A DNA stretch of 18,906 nucleotides from Gammaproteobacteria bacterium. GTDB taxonomy: Bacteria; Pseudomonadota; Gammaproteobacteria; Chromatiales; Chromatiaceae. Below are positions 13,744 through 18,906 of this stretch, in pieces. The stretch's first letter is position 1; every line of letters begins with the position of its first letter. Position numbers and translations under genes: made by a program. Location: contig JAGVUH010000694.1 of assembly GCA_019136395.1 (NCBI GenBank), positions 1-18,906 of the forward strand, read 5' to 3'. Under the pieces are notes generated by a model. That model was not told the origin of the DNA. It saw only the letters and a list, made by a program, of their open reading frames with translations, and did no database searches.

Positions 13744-13967
13744 GTCAGCGTTGTGGCAATTGCCACCATATCCTCACCGCGGTCAGCGGACTGAAGTCCG
13801 GATTTGGCTATTGCGCCTGGTACGAACACCAGGTGACGCTCCACCGCGCCTTTCCTGATTGGATCATGGACGCCCCGTGCGTGGTGCGGCTGGACGAAGG
13901 AACGAGCTGCCGAGCGTGGACGGCGCCCGCAACCGGGACGGCGCTCACGGGCGGCCCGAGCCCCTGA
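13740..13967 (+). CDS. Cys-rich small protein 2
   Basis: The product has 75 aa, starting at the ATG overlapping the previous stop. CGNC at residues 5-8 and an FGYCAWY segment, followed by APC and SC further along, make a plausible four-Cys zinc-ribbon spread over about 50 residues. The last 15 residues (APATGTALTGGPSP) look disordered. The much longer frame that reaches back to 13227 overlaps two good genes and is rejected. It lies between two other Cys-rich genes in the same orientation, so a shared role is likely, but the specific one is unknown. Confidence 0.65.
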   Translation: MSQRCGNCHHILTAVSGLKSGFGYCAWYEHQVTLHRAFPDWIMDAPCVVRLDEGTSCRAWTAPATGTALTGGPSP

Positions 13968-14031
13968 TGCCGGCCGCGGTCCGGCCCCCCCTCGATCTTA
14001 TTGCCCTGGTAGTTACCGAAGGAAGAAAACG

Positions 14032-14295
14032 ATGCTCGCTCCCCATGATCTGTCGCATTGCCACGATGAAGAATGCAGCCGCTCCCCGTCCTGCTGGCGC
14101 TACACCGCGCGCCTGACGCACAAGTGGGCGCGGCACGAACTGTCCCTCCGGCCCCTCGGGGATAGCGGCGCCCGCTGTCCGTTTTTTATGCCGGCTGCGA
14201 CGCCAGCGGCGCCGTCCCGGACGGGAAGTCACCCCCTGACCCGGGTGCCCCCGCCGCCGCCCGTGGTGACCATGCGCGGCAGTTGCCGGACCTAG
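14032..14295 (+). CDS. Cys-rich small protein 3
   Basis: The product has 87 aa. A strong AAGGAAG ribosome binding site (14020-14026) decides the start. The N-terminal part is LSHCHDEECSRSPSCWRYTA, with Cys at residues 10, 15 and 21 and His between them, followed by a Trp/Arg/Leu stretch and GARCPFF. After that the sequence becomes Pro/Ala-rich and may be unstructured (PPPPPVV). The 64 bp before it contain only the RBS. It resembles the other Cys-rich proteins of this run in size and position rather than by clear alignment. Confidence 0.6.
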   Translation: MLAPHDLSHCHDEECSRSPSCWRYTARLTHKWARHELSLRPLGDSGARCPFFMPAATPAAPSRTGSHPLTRVPPPPPVVTMRGSCRT

Positions 14296-14296
14296 G

Positions 14297-14521
14297 ATGG
14301 GACGCCGCGCCGCTGCGCCCAGGACGGATTGCCGCTGCGGTACCTGCCGCTTCTGGCAGTCCGCCTGCCCGCCCCGGACGATCGCCGGGGTGGCGCAGGG
14401 CCAGTGCCGGCTCATCCGCCAGCCCCCGTTCTGGCTGCAGCCCTTCGCACCCACGACCTTGGCCACGGAAGGCGCCTTCTGCGCCGCCTGGAGAACCCCG
14501 CATGCCGCGCCGCCCGCCTGA
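14297..14521 (+). CDS. Cys-rich small protein 4
   Basis: The product has 74 aa. It contains DCRCGTCRFWQSACPP, then GQCRLIRQPPFWLQPFAPTT and a closing EGAFCAAWRT. The spacing CGTCRFW ... GxCR ... FCAAW is a pattern I associate with small phage-encoded zinc-binding proteins. The ATG lies two bases after the previous stop, so coupling by re-initiation is likely. It overlaps the next gene by 20 bp. Confidence 0.6.
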   Translation: MGRRAAAPRTDCRCGTCRFWQSACPPRTIAGVAQGQCRLIRQPPFWLQPFAPTTLATEGAFCAAWRTPHAAPPA

Positions 14522-14729
14522 TCCCCGCGATCTCCCGTCCCTGCCGCCCGGGATGGTCCTCGCCGCGGACATCCGGGGACCCTGGCGGGCGCGGGCCTAT
14601 GTGGTGTGGCTCTTGCTGCGCTTTTGCCTGCGCCTGCTCAATCCCTTCGTGATCGGCAGCAAGATTTTTATTGTGGCTCACGCGGAGTCCCGTCCGCCCC
14701 CTGGCCCGTCGTGCCACTTTACCGCCTGA
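14502..14729 (+). CDS. Small membrane-associated protein
   Basis: The product has 75 aa, starting at an ATG inside the previous gene. After a Pro/Arg-rich N-terminus comes MVLAADIRGPWRARAYVVWL, then LLRFCLRLLNPFVIGSKIFI. Together these give one or two hydrophobic helices with basic flanks, fitting a small inner-membrane protein. It is the last gene of the plus-strand run; a CATTACCGAC promoter follows 32 bp after its stop. The coding frame is supported by coherent composition but not by any family I recognise. Confidence 0.5.
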   Translation: MPRRPPDPRDLPSLPPGMVLAADIRGPWRARAYVVWLLLRFCLRLLNPFVIGSKIFIVAHAESRPPPGPSCHFTA

Positions 14730-14761
14730 CGCGGGGATGCAGGGTTGCGCAAGGTGATTCA

Positions 14762-14790
14762 TTGCATTACCGACCTTTTAATGCTAATGT
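14762..14790 (+). promoter_or_regulatory. Promoter of the nucleotidase/CTPS-like operon with CATTACCGAC
   Basis: TTGCAT (14762-14767) and TAATGT (14785-14790) are 17 bp apart, with TGC just before the -10 as an extended -10 element. The stretch TTGCATTACCGACCTTTTA is identical to that upstream of the lipoprotein gene at 9613-9595. Conservation of the same -35/spacer block at two unrelated genes argues for a shared promoter or regulator site. The first downstream ATG is at 14893, leaving about a 100-nt leader. Confidence 0.6.
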
Positions 14791-14892
14791 GACCGCGGGT
14801 GAGTAACGCGCGGACGGACCCGGCCCACCCCCACGCCCCGGGTGCGGCGCACGCCCGCTCCGTACGTTCTACAACCCCACAGGATCAGGATC

Positions 14893-15096
14893 ATGCCGCT
14901 ATCAAGACTCCCCTGGAAGGCCGAGGTCACCACCACCCTTTGCATCCGTGATCCCTACGGCAACGTGTACCAGGAGGTGCTGAGGAACGCCGATTTCTCC
15001 ACCTCGATTCAGGAACAGATTGCGGACGGCGTACTGGCGCCGGAGCCCCAGGCGATCAGGGCCGCCGTGACGACAGCCCTCGCCGAGGGCGATTGA
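14893..15096 (+). CDS. Small protein leading the nucleotidase/CTPS-like operon
   Basis: The product is 67 aa from the ATG at 14893, with AGGATCAGG upstream. An earlier in-frame start at 14842 (GTG-type) is less likely because it lacks an RBS. It reads MPLSRLPWKAEVTTTLCIRD, then PYGNVYQEVLRNADF, and ends in a helix (AIRAAVTTALAEGD). The composition fits a small alpha/beta protein with an acidic C-terminus. It lies 18 bp upstream of the nucleotidase gene and is certainly in the same transcript if the promoter at 14762 is real. It has no recognised family and could be a regulator or partner of the two enzymes. Confidence 0.6.
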   Translation: MPLSRLPWKAEVTTTLCIRDPYGNVYQEVLRNADFSTSIQEQIADGVLAPEPQAIRAAVTTALAEGD

Positions 15097-15114
15097 GCGC
15101 CGGTCACGCGCGCC

Positions 15115-16104
15115 ATGGCCCTGGATCTCGCTGAAACCTTCGTCGTCGGCATTTCGGCGACGGCCCTGTTCGACATGACCGAAAGCGACAGCCTGTTCCG
15201 CGCCCGCTACGCGGCGGATCCCGCGGCCGCGGTGGCCGACTATCGCGCCTACATGCAGGCCCGGGAGGCCGAGCCCCTGGCGGATGGCACGGGCATGCCG
15301 CTGGTGCGCGCCTTGCTGGGCCTGAACCAGGTGCAGCCCGCCAATGACCCGCAGCCGTTGGTGGAAGTGGTGGTGATGTCGCGCAACAGCCCGGAAACCG
15401 GCGTGCGGGTCTTCAACAACATCCGCGCCCGGGGCCTGCCCATTCGGCGCCATGCCTTCACCGGTGGCGAGTCTGTCGTCGATTACCTCGCCGCCTTCGC
15501 CGTGGATCTGTTTCTCACCACCAACGTCGAGGACGCGCAACGGGTGATCGACGAGCAGGTCTGCGCGGCGGCCATCGTCAAGCCCCCGCCCAGTCAGCGC
15601 CTCGCGCCCAGCGAGGATCAGGTCCGCATCGCCTTTGATGGCGATGCCGTGCTGTTCGACGAGACCAGTGAACTGGTGTTCCGCACGCAGGGCCTGGAGA
15701 GCTTCCACGCCAGCGAGGATGCCCGTCAGGATGAGCCGCTGGGCGACGGCCCCTACGCCAAAATGCTGCGCAAATTGTCACGCCTGCAACAGCGCCTGGC
15801 GCAGTACGGACAGGCCGCCCTGATCCGCATCGCCCTCGTCACCGCGCGCGCCGCGCCGGCGGAAATGCGCGTCATCAAAACCCTGCGCCACTGGGGCGTG
15901 GCCGTCGACGAGATCTTTTTTCTCGGCGGCGTGGCCAAGACCGCGATCCTCACCGCGTTCAAGGCGCATATCTTCTTCGATGACCAGGACCTGCACCTGG
16001 ACCGCGCGGCGCATTGCGTGCCGGCGGGCAAGGTGCCTTATCCCACGGGCTCCTTGCTGCAACCGGCGCCGTCCGCCAGCCCCCCGCGGGTGGAGGCGCC
16101 ATGA
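15115..16104 (+). CDS. Cytosolic 5'-nucleotidase family protein (HAD fold)
   Basis: The product has 329 aa and matches the PF06189-type 5'-nucleotidases related to animal NT5C1, which remove phosphate from (d)NMPs in the cytoplasm. The N-terminal part has VVGISATALFDMTESDSLF, then EVVVMSRNSPETGVRVFNNI and AFTGGESVVDYLAAFAVDLF, all family landmarks. The catalytic HAD motif is FDGDAVLF with Asp175 and Asp177. Motif II is LVTARAAP (Thr243), motif III Lys275 in FFLGGVAK, and motif IV FFDDQ (Asp289, Asp290). All are intact, so activity is expected. The start has no strong RBS and may depend on coupling to the gene 18 bp upstream. Its stop overlaps the CTPS-like ATG. The last 15 residues look disordered. 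Confidence 0.9.
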   Translation: MALDLAETFVVGISATALFDMTESDSLFRARYAADPAAAVADYRAYMQAREAEPLADGTGMPLVRALLGLNQVQPANDPQPLVEVVVMSRNSPETGVRVFNNIRARGLPIRRHAFTGGESVVDYLAAFAVDLFLTTNVEDAQRVIDEQVCAAAIVKPPPSQRLAPSEDQVRIAFDGDAVLFDETSELVFRTQGLESFHASEDARQDEPLGDGPYAKMLRKLSRLQQRLAQYGQAALIRIALVTARAAPAEMRVIKTLRHWGVAVDEIFFLGGVAKTAILTAFKAHIFFDDQDLHLDRAAHCVPAGKVPYPTGSLLQPAPSASPPRVEAP

Positions 16105-17798
16105 CCCGCCTGGTCTTTGTCACCAGTGGCGTGGCCTCGTCCCTGGGCAAAGGCGTGACGGCCGCGGCCCTGGGCGCGGTGCTGGCGGCCCGGGGCTTGC
16201 GCGTCACCCTCGTCAAGCTGGCGCCCTATCTCAACGTCGACTCCCGCGCCTTGCGCCCCCACGGCGAGGTGTTCCTCACTGATGACGGCGCCGAGACTGA
16301 TCGCGACCTGGGCCACGCCGAGCGCTTCCTGGGCATTCCGGCCGCCGGCCAGCAGAGCGTGACCCTGGGCCAGGTCTATGCCGAGGTCATCCGTCGCGAA
16401 CGGCGCGGCGACTATCTCGGGCGGACGGTGCAGGTGATTCCCCACCTCACCGACGAAATCCAGCGGCGCATCCTGGCCGGCGCCGCCGGGGCGGACCTCG
16501 CCCTGGTGGTGGTCGGCGGCACCGTGGGCGATATCGAGTCGCTGCCGTTTCTGGAGGCGATCCGCCAGCTGCGGGTGACCGCCGGGCCGCGCCACACCCT
16601 GTTCGCCCACCTGACCCTGGTGCCGTTCCTGCGGGCCGCGGGCGAGATCAAGACGAAACCCGCCCAGCACACCGTGCACGAGTTGCGCGCCATTGGTATC
16701 CAACCGGATCTCCTGCTGTGCCGCGCCGAGCTGCCCCTGCCGGACGGGGCGCGCCGCAAGCTCGCCCTCTTTACCAACGTCCCCGCGCCGGCGGTGCTGT
16801 CGGTGGTGGATACCGACACCGTCTACCGGCTGCCGCACCTGTTGCAGGCCGTGGGGGCGGACGCGCAGGTGCTGGCCGCCTTCGGGCTGGACGCGCCGCC
16901 GGCGGACCTGACGGCCTGGGAGCCGCTCCTGGCGCCGCCCACGCCCACGGGGCCGATGGTCACCCTGGGGGTGGTTAGCGCCCATCCGGAACAGGTCGGC
17001 CCGGCCGCCCCATCCCTGGACGCCGCCCTGCAGCACAGCGCGCGCCTCCTCGGTCTCCAGCTCGACCGGCGCTGGCTGGGCGTGGACCCGCCCGTCGCAG
17101 GCTGTGACCTGAGCGCGGTGGATGCCCTGCTGGTCCCCGATGGCGCGCCCCCGCCGCCGGTCGCGCTCGCCGCAATCCACGCCGCTCGCACCCTGGGCGT
17201 GCCCTTCCTGGGTCTGGGCGCCGGCATGCACTGGGCGGTGAGTGAATTCGCCCGTCAGGTCGCGGGCCTGGCCGCGGTCGAGCGCCAGCCCGGGACGCCG
17301 GACACCCCCGAACCCGTCATCATCCCCCTGGCCGCTGCTGACCAGCCTCGCGGCGGCCGCGTGACCCGACTGGCCCCGGGCAGCCTGGCGCGGGCCGCGT
17401 ATGGTCGCCATCAGGTTCGCGAGCGCCATCGGCAAACGGCCGGCCTCAATCCTCGCTATCAGACCCTGCTCATGGATCACGGCCTGCGCTTCACCGGCGC
17501 AGCGCTGGACGGTCGTCAGGTGGACATCATCGAACTGCCCGGTCACCCCTGGTTTCTCGGCTGCCAGTTCCTGCCGGAATTCACCGCCGCGCCGTGGTCC
17601 GGCCACCCGCTGTTTCTGGCGTTTCTGCGCGCCGCGCGGACGCGCCACGCCAACCGCACGCGGGCTCCATCCCTGGCGCTCACGCCCCACTCACCAGATT
17701 GGCGCGAGAAGCCCCCGGCTTTAGCCGTGGGGAGGGAAGCGCCCCGCCCGTCAGGGCGGAAGGCGGGGGCTGGGGTTGAGGCGCCGGTTTCTTTGTGA
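16101..17798 (+). CDS. Divergent CTP synthase homologue lacking glutaminase catalytic residues
   Basis: The product has 565 aa and the full two-domain layout of PyrG. The synthase domain (1-265) keeps SSLGKG (Lys17), Lys39, HGEVFLTDDGAETDRDLGH, RRERRGDYLG, VGGTVGDIESLPFLEAIRQ and EIKTKPAQHTVHEL. By alignment from memory to E. coli PyrG, however, the Mg-ligand Glu140 is Val137, Asp42 is Ala41, and two residues are missing between VD and HGE. The C-terminal class I glutaminase domain is fold-like but dead: the nucleophile Cys of GICLGM is Ala374 (LGLGAGMH), the His of CQFHPEF is Leu491 (CQFLPEF), and the oxyanion loop PGGFG reads PDGAP. Glu493 remains. It cannot use glutamine. It may be ammonia-dependent, altered in substrate, or a structural or regulatory pseudoenzyme. 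GGAGG precedes the start. The last ~35 residues read into an IS200/IS605 end. Confidence 0.88.
   Translation: MTRLVFVTSGVASSLGKGVTAAALGAVLAARGLRVTLVKLAPYLNVDSRALRPHGEVFLTDDGAETDRDLGHAERFLGIPAAGQQSVTLGQVYAEVIRRERRGDYLGRTVQVIPHLTDEIQRRILAGAAGADLALVVVGGTVGDIESLPFLEAIRQLRVTAGPRHTLFAHLTLVPFLRAAGEIKTKPAQHTVHELRAIGIQPDLLLCRAELPLPDGARRKLALFTNVPAPAVLSVVDTDTVYRLPHLLQAVGADAQVLAAFGLDAPPADLTAWEPLLAPPTPTGPMVTLGVVSAHPEQVGPAAPSLDAALQHSARLLGLQLDRRWLGVDPPVAGCDLSAVDALLVPDGAPPPPVALAAIHAARTLGVPFLGLGAGMHWAVSEFARQVAGLAAVERQPGTPDTPEPVIIPLAAADQPRGGRVTRLAPGSLARAAYGRHQVRERHRQTAGLNPRYQTLLMDHGLRFTGAALDGRQVDIIELPGHPWFLGCQFLPEFTAAPWSGHPLFLAFLRAARTRHANRTRAPSLALTPHSPDWREKPPALAVGREAPRPSGRKAGAGVEAPVSL
17710..17771 (+). repeat. 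IS200/IS605-type end with imperfect palindrome
   Basis: The hairpin CCCCCGGC-TTTA-GCCGTGGGG (17712-17732, with one bulged T at 17728) is of the type found at the ends of IS200/IS605 elements and in the scaffold of TnpB guide RNAs. A second stem, CCGCCC/GGGCGG (17744-17749 and 17754-17759), follows. An 8-bp outer pair, AGCCCCCG/CGGGGGCT (17710-17717 and 17764-17771), encloses both. It lies inside the 3' end of the CTPS-like frame and about 40 bp upstream of tnpB. It is either the left end of this tnpB element or the right end of a second copy. The family link is from memory. Confidence 0.65.
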
Positions 17799-17812
17799 CT
17801 TTTATCGTCAAT

Positions 17813-18808
17813 ATGAAAGTTACGCTGCAACTCAAACTGCTTCCCACGCCCGACCAGCACGCCGCGCTGCTCAAGACCATGCAGGTGTTCAACGATGCCT
17901 GCAACTTCATCACCGAAGTGGCCTATCGCGAGCGCTGCGCCTCCAAGTTTGCGTTGCAAAAACTCGTCTACGCCGATGTGCGGGAACACTTCGGCCTCTC
18001 GGCCCAGCTGACCATCCGCGCCATTGCCAAGGTGGTCGAGGCCTACAAGCGCGACAAGTCCAAGCAATGCCACTTCCAGCCGTTCGGGGCCGTGGTCTAT
18101 GACCAGCGCCTCCTGAGCTTCAAAGGGCTGGAAGCGGCGAGTCTCCTGACGCTCGATGGGCGGCTGACCATTCCCATGCAGATGGGCGCCTATCAGCGCA
18201 CCGCCTTCTCGCGCGGCCACGGACAGGCCGATCTGGTCCTGGTCAATGGCCAGTTCTATCTGCTGCTGGTCGTCGAGACCCCGGAAGCCCCGCCGATGGA
18301 CCCCGACGGCTTCATTGGCATCGATCTGGGGATCGTCAACATCGCCACGGATTCCGATGGGGAGCGCCACAGCGGCGCGACGGTCGAGGCGAAACGCCAG
18401 CGCTATCAACGCTTGCGCCAACGCCTTCAGGCCTGCGGCTCGCGCTCGGCCCAACGGCATCTGCAACGGCTGCGCCGGCGCGAAGCGCGCTTTCGGCGCA
18501 ACCACAACCACGTTCTCTCCAAGCGCCTGGTCAAAAAAGCCAAAGACACCGGTCGCGGACTCGCCCTGGAAGACCTCAAGGGCATTCGCCAACGGACCAC
18601 GGTACGGAAATCTGATCGGGCCAAACACAGCGGTTGGTCGTTCCATCAGCTGCGCCAGGCCATCGCCTACAAGGCGCTGATCGCCGGCGTGCCGGTGGTC
18701 ATCGTCGATCCACGCCATACCAGCCGGACCTGTCCGGTCTGCGGGAGCGTGGACAAGGCCAACCGCGTGTCGCAATCCGAGTTTCGCTGTAGCGTGTCCT
18801 TCCGGTAA
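17813..18808 (+). pseudogene. tnpB: 3'-truncated tnpB (RuvC-like RNA-guided nuclease)
   Basis: The product is 331 aa from the ATG at 17813 (MKVTLQLKLLPTPDQ, the usual TnpB start); a GTG at 17795 is an alternative. The N-terminal helical part includes FNDACNFITEV. RuvC-I is GIDLGIVNIAT with Asp171, a Lys/Arg-rich bridge helix follows, and RuvC-II is LALEDLKGIR with Glu253. The zinc finger begins CPVCG (Cys307, Cys310) and FRC (Cys326), but the expected fourth Cys and the RuvC-III Asp segment (ADxNAAxN type) are gone, replaced by SVSFR and a stop. Full TnpB proteins have about 370-400 aa. Without the third catalytic carboxylate, DNA cleavage is not expected, though RNA binding might persist. 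The break at about 18794 looks like a deletion junction. Confidence 0.8.
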
Positions 18809-18878
18809 GCCTGCATGAAATCCCACCCCCGTCCCGTTACCGTGGGGCCTCCGTCCATGCTCACCCGGAGGTCCTCCC

Positions 18879-18906
18879 ATGTCCCCATCCGTCCCGCCCG
18901 TCCCCG
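18879..18906 (+). CDS. Possible start of a new gene, cut by the window edge
   Basis: An ATG at 18879 is preceded at 7 nt by a perfect GGAGG (18867-18871). Nine codons are visible (MSPSVPPVP), too few to identify. The strong Shine-Dalgarno spacing is the only support. The 70 bp between the tnpB stop and this site show no other feature except the palindromic GGAGGTCCTCC over the RBS. Confidence 0.4.

Larger units (their letters stand above)
17710..18808 (+). mobile_element. Truncated IS200/IS605-family element (tnpB only)
   Basis: An element-type hairpin region is followed at 17813 by tnpB. No tnpA (Y1 transposase) is present, and the right end after tnpB is missing: the coding match stops at about 18794 and the next 80 bp carry no palindrome of the same type. 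The element is probably immobile by itself. Its left end fused to the 3' end of the CTPS-like gene. Confidence 0.6.

Noticed and set aside
14797..14816. GGGTGAGTAACGCGCGGACGG resembles a conserved stretch of 16S rRNA
   Set aside because: Only about 14-20 bases match; no flanking rRNA sequence is present, so it is coincidental.
16038..17690. 550-codon open frame antisense to the CTPS-like gene
   Set aside because: Gln/Gly/Arg-rich low-complexity product, a mirror of high-GC third positions on the coding strand; no RBS or motif.
17543..18880. 445-codon open frame antisense to tnpB
   Set aside because: The plus strand encodes clear TnpB motifs and the antisense product has none.
1..18906. CRISPR array, tRNA or rRNA genes
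   Set aside because: No regularly spaced direct repeats and no cloverleaf or rRNA stretch was recognised on either strand by eye.

Overview
The window is GC-rich bacterial DNA, densely packed with short genes that start at ATG or GTG behind Shine-Dalgarno-like sites, often with ATGA stop/start overlaps. The gene content (DsbC-type protein, XRE regulators, MazEF-type module, DUF5983, phage-style dNMP kinase, IS200/IS605 remnant) fits the accessory genome of a Pseudomonadota strain, probably a gammaproteobacterium. It looks like an integrative element, plasmid or prophage-derived island rather than core chromosome. There are no tRNA, rRNA, integrase, replication or conjugation genes to fix the element type, so the organism call is an inference. 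The first ~3 kb look less GC-rich than the rest.

Layout. (1) 1-535: gene-poor, with three hairpins and short repeats, then a candidate promoter. (2) 536-1665: a two-gene operon encoding a DsbC-like periplasmic disulfide isomerase and a small tail-anchored protein. (3) 1903-3392: small genes, including two HTH regulators and a predicted small membrane protein. (4) 3487-5388: an LTA-synthase/OpgB-like membrane phosphoglycerol transferase or sulfatase. (5) 5529-6684: a gene graveyard with a deleted SRAP (YedK/HMCES) gene and a MazF/PemK toxin broken by three lesions beside an intact MazE-type antitoxin. (6) 6796-8245: three minus-strand genes, one resembling the C-terminal part of a DUF3883 helicase. 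(7) 8495-11720: minus-strand lipoprotein, an unknown protein with an internal repeat, a deoxynucleoside monophosphate kinase and a DUF5983 protein. (8) 12022-14729: a tight plus-strand run of four tandem paralogues, four Cys-rich small proteins and a small membrane protein. (9) 14893-17798: a small protein, a cytosolic 5'-nucleotidase and a highly divergent CTP synthase. (10) 17710-18808: an IS200/IS605 remnant with a 3'-truncated tnpB. A new gene may begin at 18879.

The most unusual item is the CTP synthase homologue. It has lost the glutaminase nucleophile Cys and catalytic His, appears to have lost one Mg-ligand Glu and two residues in the synthase domain, and is translationally coupled to a 5'-nucleotidase with intact HAD motifs. 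The 10-mer CATTACCGAC occurs four times, only in intergenic DNA. Two copies form part of near-identical promoter-like sequences upstream of the lipoprotein gene and the nucleotidase/CTPS operon, and two more precede the paralogue array. This suggests the three units are co-regulated. Nucleotide-pool manipulation (dNMP kinase, nucleotidase, CTPS-like protein) is a plausible common theme, but that is inference.
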